Positions 54,354-64,000 of a stretch of 64,000 bases of DNA are shown here, in pieces. How positions within the stretch are numbered: the stretch's first letter is position 1; each line of letters starts with the position of its first letter. Origin of the DNA: Siphonodentalium dalli (taxonomy: Eukaryota > Mollusca > Scaphopoda > Gadilida > Siphonodentaliidae); NCBI GenBank assembly GCA_032622095.1, contig CP136065.1:111271195-111335194 (forward strand), given 5' to 3'. A program made the translations under genes and the position numbers. The notes under the pieces are model-generated. The model did no database searches. It was not told the origin of the DNA and worked only from the letters and a program-made list of their open reading frames with translations.

Positions 54354-56530
54354 TCATCGTTGCCTCCCATTGGTGGTCCAATAGTCCCATTTTGAAGCCC
54401 GCTTCTCTGTAGCTAAGGCATAAGTTCGTAAGGAGTTAAACGATGTTGGACCTTCCAATTCATGCAGCAGCATTCTCAAGAAAAAACATTCCTGTTGTGT
54501 GGGATGAAGAGTGTAGACCATACCGAGAGCATAGTCTTTGAACACGCCCATGACTCCTTCGACGGGTTCACCACGCTTGCGGCGGACCCATCGATTATTG
54601 ACAAAGGTGAAATAAGATGGGATGTCACAGTACAAAATTGTCATTTCAAAATCATCATCTTGGCAAAGTTTGAAAAAGGCAGTGAGTGTCGTCACTGTTG
54701 GTGCCGATAAAACTTGTGCCGCTGTTTGTTCGATGAAGTACACTCTCTGTCCATTTTCTAAATGCACAGCAAGTCGAAGGACGGCTGGGTGTCTCGTGGA
54801 TGGGGAAGTCAAAAATGCCCCGAAATGCTCCATTGGTGCTGATGTACCTACCAATTTGGAATTGAATCAACTCGTCCTTTGTTCTCATGTCTCGTAGGGC
54901 GAGCATCGCCGCATCTGATCCATTATTGATGTATTAGTATACATACTGTATAGCTTTTACAGAGTTGCAAAACTCAACGTTGATGTGTGCGTTGAAGATT
55001 TTTGATAACATGGGACAATATGGAACAACCCACCTATTGTCTGCAACAAAATCCTGTCCATTTTTTAGTTTGATATTGGCGACATTTCCGCTATCATCTG
55101 GCAATCTCCTGTAAAGTGGATAGCCACCATGGCCAGTTTGTGTCTCTAAGAGGAACGCCCGAGGGTACTGCTTCGTACATTTTCCATCTTCCATGCAGGG
55201 CGAATTGAAATTGAATGGACCACATGGACCGTGTGTCATCTGAGCCTTCACAGTCTCGAACAATTCTGGATCCTCATCAGGATACGGAAATTCGGCAGAA
55301 ATGAAGATGTCGATCTGTTCAGGGCGTATTTTGTGTTTAAGCCAAGTTAAAATGTGTGCATGTGGTAGTCCTCTGTTTTGCCATTCAACCTACAGTTTAA
55401 TATATTCCCGGGAATGAAACCCCTTCAGAACCGGGTACGTTCCCGGGAAATATATGGCTTGTGTGCAGAAGTTGTACAACACGGGTTATGCGCAATTTTG
55501 CTATAGTTTGGGCGACAGGGATCATAATAATGATAATTTAGATAAACAAATGGATATTCTATCCGGACTCGAAACTGACATTCACAAGACTCACAACTTG
55601 CATGAAGCTCTCACGGAAATTAGAATGCGTCACAGCAGAAACTGCACGTGCACCACAATCTATTTACGGCATACACCGCCCATTCAAGCAACTGCGTCGG
55701 AGTACAGTCTGCATGTGTCGCTAACAACTGCCTGATATTACTGACGCAATATCGCCGCAATTAATAATTTGATACAAGTTGTAAAAGTCTTGTTTCCCCA
55801 CGACCGGTTCATGCCACTACGTTGTAACTCGTGAGCCAAGTCGTTAACCATTAGACTATAGCATAGTCAATTCTACTCACACTTTATGTAGGATTTGCAG
55901 ATATATAACATATATTGCATTGTGCGCTGTGCATGAACAAATCAAAAGAAATTATGCGATGTTGGTGTCCCCTGATGTATGATATACAAAGTGTTAACAA
56001 TTATTCCCGTTCCCGGGATTAAACCCCAATTCAACCGTATACATATCGCACACAGGATGGCCGAAAATGTGCGATTTCTTCAAAATGTCCATGAGCTTCG
56101 TCAATTTCAGACGGTACACTCTAGATGTCAAGTCATGCCTGTCTTTAGAAACATGGCCCTCGAACAATTAAACCTTCAACTCCTGTCATGCAGGGTTGCA
56201 CGTGAATGTGATGAAAAGGTCCGGACGACCGATGTGCCTGACAAATGGCATAGCATCCTGCGTCTTCTGCATATATCGCGGGCTACCTGTGAATATCGAC
56301 GGGAGGACTATCACAGAGGTGTATATATGAATCTGCACGGATTTTCTTTTGGTTGTTCCGAATATAGAGGAGTCTTTCACCCTCCACTATGGCGTACACA
56401 TCTACATCAAACTAACTGAACAGGTCCCGGCTTCGGTGCAAGTGGTTGAAGGACACATCACGAACCATGAAATGATAAGAATAAAAGTCCTTACATGACA
56501 GATTCTTGTTGCCGATTGAGTGTGGTATAC
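54354..56530 (-). pseudogene. Helitron C Rep (HUH endonuclease) remnant
   Basis: Reading leftward from about 56530: the N-terminal domain (LYIRNNQKK-like) near 56360, a shifted DLFITFTCNPA near 56200, HDLTSRVYRLKLTKLMDILK near 56110-56060, then the insertion. Resuming at 55390 is VEWQNRGLPHAHILTWLKHK; the H-A-H is the HUH metal site that precedes the catalytic tyrosines. Next come FPYPDEDPELFETVKAQMTH, CGPFNFNSPCMEDGKCTKQY (55263-55150) and FCNSVKAIQYVYKYINNGSD (about 54920). The stretch MLALRDMRTKDELIQFQIGR down to 54354 includes YALGMVYTLHPTQQECFFLR. Multiple stops and shifts. The rolling-circle role is established for the family; this copy cannot act. Confidence 0.88.
55383..56036. mobile_element. 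638-bp insertion in Helitron C with 8-bp target-site duplication
   Basis: ATTCAACC at 55383-55390 is repeated at 56029-56036. The interrupted Rep frame rejoins at this point as VEWQNRG-. Insert ends TACAGTTTAATATATTCCCGG and, reversed, TGGGGTTTAATCCCGGGAAC are imperfectly inverted. The 8-bp duplication suggests a hAT-like nonautonomous element. A ~90-codon open frame inside (55454-55735) is unrecognised. Absent from Helitron A, whose deletion, however, covers the site. Confidence 0.82.
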
Positions 56531-56620
56531 CGAACTTATATCCGTCTTGACCGAAGACACAGAGAAGGGGATATTGGAGAGGGTCGTACGATCTATGTGT
56601 CTCGCAAATTTATACATATA

Positions 56621-56982
56621 TAACTATATTATTACCACACCATGTTGCATTGTGTTTGAACTGATAGACAGTAGGTATAGGCATTCCCTCCCTTGATTTG
56701 TTTCTGACATTCATTTAGCAAACATACCAGTATTTAACCATTTCCATACCAAATAAATACATTTATAAGTTCAATAAAATAACCACGTTGAACTTATTAT
56801 CTTAAAATTTACCATGAATTAATACTTAAGTACTTGTATTATTTGTATTATATATATCGTCATATCAATGTCTGCAGATTTAACCACTCAGTATAGAAAT
56901 GGAGTTTAGAACTTCCAACATAACTAATTTTATTTCCATTGTAAATTGAGCACCAACCACTATTTGACATTTGCATCCCAAC
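56621..56982 (+). repeat. His-Me repeat unit, noncoding portion (right flank of Helitron C)
   Basis: Closest relative in reverse is 23064-23427 (both with TTGAACTGATAGACAGTAGG). No gene. Confidence 0.62.
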
Positions 56983-57335
56983 ATGGGTACATATCCAGCA
57001 TACAGTGAATTCAAGCTATCTGGAGAAGAGGAGCTGTATTTGGCTTACATGCTTTATTACCCACCTTGGTTGAAGCGGTTGGGAATGGCATCATATGGCA
57101 AGGGCCACAACAAAACCGGTATGGGATGTTAAATATAACAATTCGACACCATAATCTGCAGCTCTATGTTCATCAACTAGTTTACATGTTAATGATGGAG
57201 GACTATAACCTTGATGACATGGATATCTGCCATCTTTGCCACCAAACACTTTGTGATCTCCCTGGGCATCTCTCATGATAGGAACCTGGAAATGCCTGTC
57301 GTAGAAGGAAGCATTGTGGGTGTCATTGGACAGTC
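56983..57335 (+). pseudogene. His-Me endonuclease-like pseudogene R6
   Basis: Start ATG 56983. N-terminal EEELYLAYMLYYPPWLK, a one-base shift at KRLGMASYG/VGNGIIWQGPQQNRYG, then VHQLVYMLMMEDYNLDDMDI and CHLCHQTLC, then DLPGHLS. The frame ends at a TGA after LS. The tail up to 57335 (E-M-P-V-V-E-G) is shifted. This copy best shows the order of motifs in one stretch. Zinc-loop cysteines of the last part are partly lost. Confidence 0.75.
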
Positions 57336-57571
57336 ATGTATTTCATTCATTTCCATCATGGACTTTGTAACTCGAAATCGTTATCTGGTGGAGTTGCCAG
57401 TTACTCGCCGATGGCCGGTGGTTTGCCACACATGGTTGACGAGTTTATCAGCCATTGAAATCACTTTTAGATTAGTCGCAAGTGTGCGGATTGCCTCCAC
57501 CACTAAAACTGGCAAATGTCGTGATATGGCCTTATTAGCTAAAGCGACAATAAACCCCAATCAATCAATCT
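57336..57571 (+). mobile_element. SINE or LINE 3' tail fragment
   Basis: A ~235-bp insertion ending GTGATATGGCCTTATTAG, then CGACAATAAACCCCAATCAA-type sequence, the same 3' end as the LINE at 8995-15177. It is absent from the homologous copy L4 in the other arm, so it was inserted after the inverted duplication. Upstream CCGATGGCCGGTGG and CCTCCACCACTAAAACTGG resemble tails of molluscan SINEs (from memory). Confidence 0.72.
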
Positions 57572-59016
57572 TCTCGACTGAACCGTTTGAAAATGCCCTG
57601 CTCTCCATACACATGTGTCACATACGGTAAAGCGCCATAATCCCAAAGAAATTGTTATCCGCATGAAAACTAGGTGTTTCATTGTCGTGTATTTACCGAC
57701 ACCAAAACTTTTTGAGTGAGTTTTTGGACCACATGGCAATTGTTCTAGAATTTGCAGAATTAATAATATCACACAATAATCCAATCATAGGGAGGGAGTT
57801 TCTTTTGTGTCATAATGTCGATTTTTTTTTCTTAATTGCATGATAGAACACTCCCATATAATTATTACAGCGAACAATAAAGCAGTTTGTATTTCAGTCC
57901 AATAAAAACATATTAAACTTAAGCCTTGTCGCCAACTCGCTTTTGATCGATCTATTCTTCATCCATGTATTTATAAACTTCACCTTTCAAAAAACTTGTA
58001 TGCTACAATAGCTCCAATTAAATAGGTTAATAGTTTCAAATATTATATCACAATAATAGCAAAACGAAATTCCATACATATATTGTAAAACAATATACAT
58101 CTCGAAATATCAGGAATTTTTGGCAAAACATGCATCTGGCCATTAACTCACTCTTTCCAGTTATGAGTCAGTAATAGGTCCCATGACATTTTTCATAATC
58201 AAAATATCAAGGAAATTAAATATACTTAGTTTATGTTCTGTAAAATGGCAGTATTTAATAATGATGATCAGGAACCATATTATGGCAACTAGTTATTATC
58301 TCGTTAATTAGTACTAGCATCTACTCCCTCTCTCCCAATACTATGTGTTGTCAGATTGTGTAGATATACATCCATAACACAAGGGCATTCTGGTGTGTTC
58401 CATTTTCAACTGTTCATTTATTGGACCGTGTTGAAATATTTCAGTCAATGATTATCAGACCTCAATGTTGACCCATCACGTCTCAAGTGTCTGCAATTAA
58501 AAGGTGGATTTTAAAAATAACCAATAACTCTATTGTTGCAAATATCTGTTTATCAACTGTGTGCTTTGACAACACATCCACAGTGTCGTTTAAGCCCATT
58601 TCCCCATGCGATGTCCAATTTTACCAGGGTGGTGGAGGTTTGTGTAATGGATGAAATATTAAGGAATGAATGTACAGTTTATACTTCTATAACTACTTTA
58701 TTCCCACATCATGTTGCATTGTGTGAATTGATAGACAATAAGTATAGGCAAAAATACCAGCATTTAACCTGTTCCTTACCAACCACATCAATAAATTTAT
58801 AAGTTCAACAAAATAACCACGTTGAACTTATTATCGGAACATTTCCCATGAATTTATGATTCGGTACTTGTAGTATATGTATTATATATATATCGTCATG
58901 CCAATGCCTGCTGATTTAACCACTCAGTATAGAAATGGAGTTTAGAACTTCCAACTAATTATAATTCCTTTGTAAATTACGTACCAACCACTAGCTGACC
59001 TATGCATCCTCATATC
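57572..59016 (+). repeat. His-Me repeat unit, noncoding portion
   Basis: Post-coding block, the GCAAAACGAAATTCCATACA stretch and the lead-in of the next unit with CCAGGGTGGTGGAGG, then the GTTCAACAAAATAACCACGTTGAAC inverted motif (split arms). Matches 20.7-22.6 kb in reverse but lacks the MITE of that arm. No gene. Confidence 0.62.
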
Positions 59017-59395
59017 ATGGCTATAGATCCAGCATACAGTGAATTTAAGCTGGAGAAGATGAGCTGCATTTGGCTTGTATGTCGCGTTACCCACATTGGT
59101 GAAGCGGGTTGGAGATAGCACAATATGACAAGGGCCTCAAAAGAACTGATATTGGGTCAAACATGAGAATTCGACACCATAAGCTGCAGACGTATGTTCA
59201 CCGACTAGTTTATATTTTAGTGACGGGGGACTCTTAAGCTTGATTGCATGGATATCAGCCACCTGTGCCACCAAAAACATTGTATGCTCCCTGGGCATCT
59301 CTCACTAGAGGAATCTCGAACCAATAAAAGACGAAATGTCTCTCGTAGAAGGAAGCACTGCGGGGGGTCTTGGACAGTATGATGATTGTATATTG
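59017..59395 (+). pseudogene. His-Me endonuclease-like pseudogene R7
   Basis: Starts MAIDPAYSEFK at 59017; the N-terminal half is shifted by small deletions. The second half is the best preserved of all copies: MDISHLCHQKHCMLPGHLSL is open from 59250, then EESRTNKRRNVSRRRKHCGG before a shift and the remnant of GQYDDCI. Cys and His spacing (HLCH, C, HLS, C) fits the zinc-binding loop of His-Me finger homing endonucleases. Inverted partner of L3. Confidence 0.78.
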
Positions 59396-61555
59396 TTAAT
59401 CAGTTTAGGCATGAACATTTTAATTGGACTGGTGACCACGTTAGAAAATGGCCTGTTCTTCATACACATGTGTGTCACATAGGTTAAAGTGCGGTAATTC
59501 ATAATATCATAGAAACTGTTATCCGCCGGTTGCCAAATAGGTGTTTCAATGTCGAATCGATAATTTCACATAATCCAATCATATTGAGGGAGTTCATTTG
59601 TGTCATAATGTTGAGTTAAGTTTTTAATTGCGTGATATAACACCATACTCCCATGTTACAGTGAACAATAAAGCAGTTTATATTCCAGTCCAATAAAAAG
59701 AAATATTAAATTTCAGGTTGGTCGCCAACTCATTTTTGATTGATCAGTTCATGATCCATGTATATAACAATCTTTCAAAAACTTATATTTTACAGTAGTT
59801 CCAATTAAATTGGGTTAATAGTTTCAAACACTTCATTCCAATCATATTTTGTTTTTGTAAAAAGCAGTTTATATTCCAGTCCAATAAAAACAAATATTTA
59901 ATGTCAGGCTGGCTACCAACTCAGTTTTGATTGATCAGTTCATGACCCATGTATAAGAACCTTTCAAAGGCTTATATTTTAAAATAGTTCCAAATAAATT
60001 GGGTAAATAGTTTCAAATACTTCATCACAATAATAGCAAAAAGAAATTCCATACATATTTTGTAAAACAAAATCCATCTGGACATATCAGGATTACTTAC
60101 TTTACGTTCTAAGTTGAATGTAAAATGGTACTAAAAGCAACCATAAAAGCCTACTAAAATCCCACACAAGAGTGCATGGCAGTATTTAATAATGACAGTT
60201 AATCAGGATCAGATAGTTATATTTCTCTTGCATTAGTACTAGCATATATTCCCTCTCTCCAACTACTATGTGCTGTCAGATTGTGTCCGATGTACATCCA
60301 TAATAACACAAGGGCATTCCGATCTGTTACATTTTCCACTCTACAGCTATTGGTCCTTGTTTAAATATTTCAGTTAATGATTATCAGATCTCAATGTTGG
60401 CCATCACATCTCAAGTGTAGATCTTTGCTATCAATATTATTTTTAAAATAACCAATAACGCTATTGTTACACATATCTGTTTATCAACTTTTTGTGAATT
60501 GATAGACAATATATATAAGCATTCCCTCCCTCCATTTGTTTCTGACATTCGCTTAACAAACATGCCAGCATTTAGCCCTTTCCATAAATAAATAAATTTA
60601 TAAGTTCGACAAAATATCCACGTTGAACATATTATCTGAACATTTCCCACGAATTAATACTTCAGTACATGTATTATCTGAATTATATTATCGTCATACA
60701 ATAGTCTGCTAATTAACCACTCAGTATAAAAAGGGAGTTTAGTGTTATATCATGTAATTTTATTGGGTTAATAATTTCAAATACTTCAACACAATAATAG
60801 CAAAAAAGAGATTCCATACATATTTTGTAACAAAAATCCATCTGGAAATATCAGGGAACACTTACTTTGCGTTCTAAGTTTAATGTAAAAGGGTACTGAA
60901 AGCAACCATCAAAAACTACTTAAATCCCATACATGAATGCATAGCAGTATTTAATATTTCTCTTAAATTAGTACTAGCATGTATTCCCTCTCTCTAACTA
61001 CTATGTGTTGTCAGATTGTGACAATGGACATCCATAACACAAGGGCATTCCGATGTGTTACTTTTTCAACTCTGTAGCTATTGGTCCTTGTTTAAATATT
61101 TCAGTTAATGATTTTCAGATCTCAATGTTGGCCATCACATCTCAAGTGTAGATCTTTGCAATCGAAATTATTTTAAAAATAACCAATAACTCTATTGTTA
61201 CATATATCTGTTTATCAACTTTTTGTGAATTGATAGACAATACATCTATAGGCATTCCCTCCCTTCATTTGTTTCTGACATTCATTTAACAAACATGCCA
61301 GCATTTATACCTTTCCATACTAAATAAATAAATTGATAAGTTCAACAAAATAACCACGTTGAACTTATTATCTGAACATTTCCCACGAATTAATACTTCA
61401 GTACTTGTATTATCTGAATTATAATATCGTCATACAATAGTCTGCTAATTAACTACTCAGTATAGAAATGGAGTTTAGAACTTCCATCATAACTAATTAT
61501 ATTTCGATTGTAAATTAAGCACCAACCACTATTTGACATACGCATCCCCAACGGC
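59396..61555 (+). repeat. His-Me repeat units, noncoding and deleted
   Basis: Post-coding part with the internal direct duplication (59660-59960). Two successive unit lead-ins (60230-60720 and 60960-61555) both show the deletion junction TTTATCAAC|TTTTTGTGAATTG (60478-60500 and 61208-61228). The unit between them has no endonuclease frame. No gene. Confidence 0.6.
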
Positions 61556-61890
61556 ATGGGTACAGATCCAGCAGACAGTGAATTTAACCTATCTGGAACA
61601 GAGGAGATGTATCTGGCTTACATGCTTTATTACTCACATTGGTTGAAGCGGGTTGGAAATTGCACCATATGGCAAGGGCCACAAAAGAACCGATATGGGG
61701 TGCTAAATATAACAATCCGACACCATAATCTGCAGCTCTATGTTCATCGACTAGTTTACATGTTAATGATGGGGATATAACCTTGATGACATGGATATCT
61801 GCCATCTTTGCCACCAAAAACTTTGTGATCTCCCTGGGCACCTCTCATTATAGGAACCTGGAACCAGTAAAATACGAAATGCCTGTTTAT
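61556..61890 (+). pseudogene. His-Me endonuclease-like pseudogene R8
   Basis: Open from ATG 61556 for 74 codons: MGTDPADSEFNLSGTEE, YLAYMLYYSHWLKRVGN, CTIWQGPQKNRYGVLNITIR, then HRLVYMLMM. A one-base deletion at GGGGATA breaks the frame before MDICHLCHQKLCDLPG (61786-61833). The tail is replaced by the junction to the GTTTATCAAC block at 61885, shared with L2. Confidence 0.76.
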
Positions 61891-62244
61891 CAACTTTAGT
61901 CTTTTACAACACAGCCATTTAAACCCCCATGCGATGTCCCATTTTACAAGGTGGTGGATGTGTGTGTAATGGATGAAAGATTAAGAAATGAATGTACAGT
62001 ATATACTTCTATAACTAACTTATTCCCACACCATGTTGCATTGTGTGAATTGATAGACAATAATTATTGGCATTAGCTCCCCTTATTTGTTTCTGACATT
62101 CATTTAACAAACATACTAGCATTTAACCCTTTCCATACCAAATAAATAAATGTATAAGTTCAACAAAATAACCACGCTGAACTTAGTATCTGAACATTTC
62201 CCATGAATTAATGTTTTAGTACTTGTATTTACAAACATAACAAT
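61891..62244 (+). repeat. His-Me repeat unit, noncoding portion
   Basis: Lead-in block (AAGGTGGTGGATGTGTGTG, TTCAACAAAATAACC) truncated at GTACTTGTATT and joined to the coding block of R9. No gene. Confidence 0.6.
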
Positions 62245-62469
62245 TCGACACCACAAGCTGCAGACGTATGTTCGCCGACTAGTTTATATTTTAGTGACGG
62301 GGGACTCTTAAGCTTGATGGCATGGATATCAGCCATCTGTGCCACCAAACATTGTATGCTCCCTGGGCATCTTTCACTAGAGGAATATGGAACCAATACA
62401 AGACGAAATGCCTGTCGTAGAAGGAAGCACCGTGGGAGTCATGGGCAGTATGAGGATTGTATACTGTAG
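62245..62469 (+). pseudogene. His-Me endonuclease-like pseudogene R9 (C-terminal half)
   Basis: Contains LVYILVTGDS near 62280-62310, MDISHLCHQ at 62317, a one-base loss before LPGHL, and the best C-terminus in the window: RRKHRGSHGQYEDCIL followed by TAG (62467-62469). This end (H...Y-x-D-C-x-L-stop) defines the probable natural C-terminus. Confidence 0.74.
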
Positions 62470-63620
62470 ATCAGTTTAGGCATGACAATTCTAACTGGAC
62501 ATTGGACTGGTGACCACGTTAGAAAATGTCCTGCTCTTCATACAAATAATATGTCACATAGGTTAAAGCGCCGTAATTCATAATCATAAAGAAACTTATC
62601 CGCTTGCCAAATATGTGTTTCAATGTAGAATTTATCAAATCAATAATTTCACACAATCAAACCGTCTTCTCCGTGGAGTTTCATTTGTGTCGTAATGTTG
62701 AATTAATTTTTTAATTGCATGATATAACAGCTGACTGTCATGCTACAGTGAACAATAAAGCAGTTTATATTTAAATCCAATAAAAAAAGAAATATTAAAT
62801 TTCAGGCTGGTCTCCAACTCATTTTTGATTGTTCAGTTCATGATCCATGTATATATAAACTGCACCTTTCAAAAACTTATATTTTACAGTAGTTCCAATA
62901 AAAATTGGGTAAATAGTTTGAAATGCTTCATCACAATAATAACAAAAGAAATTCCATACATATTTTATAAAGTAAAATCCATCTGGAAATATCAAGATTA
63001 CTTACTTTACGTTCTAAGTTTAATGTCAAATGGTACTAAAAGCAACCGTCAAAAACAACTTAAATCCCATACATGAGTACATGGCAATATTAGTTAATCA
63101 GGAACCATGGCAGAAAGTTATATTTATCGTTAATTAGTACTCGCATCTATTCCATCTCTCCAACTAATATGCGTTGTCAAATTATGTAGATGTACATCCA
63201 TAAAACAAGGTCATTTCGATATGTTCAATTTTCAACTCTACATCTATTGGTCCTTGTTTAAATATTTCAGTCAATGATTATCAAAATTATTTTAAAGATA
63301 ACAAATAACTATTGTTACAAATATGTTTATCAACTTTTAGTGAATTGATCATTTGTTTCTGACATTCATTTGACATCCACGCCAGCATTTAACCCTTTCC
63401 ATGCTAATTAAATAAATTAACAATGTTGATTATTATCTGAACATTTCCCATGAACTAGTGTTTCAGTACTTGTATTATCTGAATTATATTATCGTTATAC
63501 TATAGTCTGCTTATTTAACCACTCAGTATAGAAATGGAGTTTAGAACTTCCAACATAACTAACTATATTTCCATTGTAAATTAAATACCAACCACCGTTT
63601 GGACTACGCATCCTCATATC
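62470..63620 (+). repeat. His-Me repeat unit, noncoding portion
   Basis: The nearly complete noncoding part of one unit, from after the R9 stop through AATAAAGCAGTTTATATTT, TAAAATCCATCTGGAAATATC, CAACTCTACATCTATTGGTC and TATTATCTGAACATTTCCCA to the next start. The lead-in has the deletion junction at about 63330. No gene. Confidence 0.62.
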
Positions 63621-63962
63621 ATGGGTATAGATCCAGCAGACATTGAATTTAAGATATCTGGAGAAGAGGAGCTGTATCTGGCGTACATGCTTTATTACTC
63701 GCATTGATTGAAGCGGGTTGGGAATTCACCATATGTCAAGGGCCACAAAAGGACCGATATGGGGTCATAAATATAACAATTCGACTAGTTTATATGTTAC
63801 TTGTTGGGGACTATAAACTTGATGACATTGCTATCTGCCATCAAACACTTTGTAATCTCCCTGGGCATCTCTCAGAGGAACCTGGAAGCAATATGATATG
63901 ACATGTCTGTCGTAGAAGGAAGCACGGTGGCGGTCATGGATAGTATGAGGACTGTCCTGTAA
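63621..63962 (+). pseudogene. His-Me endonuclease-like pseudogene R10
   Basis: ATG 63621: MGIDPADIEFKISGEEELYL, then AYMLYYSH and a TGA in place of Trp or Leu. The IWQGP block is shifted, IRHHK-VH is deleted, then VYMLLVGDYKLDDIAICHQT. The first two residues of the HLCH core are deleted. The remaining tail is degenerate and the window ends 38 bases later. Confidence 0.7.
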
Positions 63963-64000
63963 TGGTCAGTCTCAACTGAATCAAAATTAAAGTAAAATAT

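Larger units (their letters stand above)
53995..56620 (-). mobile_element. Helitron C with Rep, partially deleted
   Basis: The 3' terminus in reverse is CTAG at 53995 with the CCGCCACTGGCGG hairpin (54008-54021); the 5' end at 56620 reads TATATGTATAAATTTGCGAG in its own direction. Inserted between A (53994) and T (56621) in the same site as Helitron A. It retains the N-terminal and HUH Rep domains but lacks the helicase. A 638-bp element is inserted inside. Confidence 0.9.

Overview
This is AT-rich animal DNA with spliced genes, almost wholly built from mobile elements and their relics. A mollusc is the likeliest source: the LINE 3' tail (a GTTAAACCCCAATCAATC-type end) is one I associate with molluscan genomes. 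That assignment is from memory. I see no rRNA, tRNA, CRISPR array or bacterial operon.

Layout. 1-8.9 kb: three spliced exons (2703-2919, 6715-6856, 7888-8118, + strand) of a DUF6589-like protein gene. Their large intron is filled with foldback and TTAA-flanked MITEs. 8995-15177: a complete but decayed non-LTR retrotransposon (zinc-knuckle ORF1; endonuclease-RT-RNase H ORF2) bounded by an 11-bp target-site duplication. 15.6-29.35 kb (minus orientation) and 39.5-64 kb (plus orientation): arrays of a roughly 2.3-kb repeat. Each full unit carries a degenerate ~130-codon gene resembling the I-PpoI-type His-Me finger (HNH) homing endonucleases with a zinc-binding loop. The arrays are loaded with Helitrons (three, all with one 3' hairpin ending in CTAG), TTAA MITEs and other insertions. 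The blocks 18.6-29.35 kb and 51.47-61.9 kb are inverted copies of each other, including the same nested insertions.

31168-38055: the most distinctive object is a 6.89-kb element with perfect 110-bp terminal inverted repeats and a 5-bp AACGA target-site duplication. It holds two convergent spliced genes. The plus-strand gene (exons 31821-33779, 35340-35874, 36524-36618) encodes a DUF6589-like protein. The minus-strand gene (start 37434, end 34056) encodes a small PHD-finger protein. The exons of each gene lie in the introns of the other. I read it as a candidate undescribed DNA transposon. This copy has stops and frameshifts.

The region records a sequence of events: His-Me repeats amplified; Helitron and TTAA MITE insertions; inverted duplication; then private insertions in each arm. 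Gene products here serve element mobility rather than a cellular pathway, and nearly all are pseudogenes.
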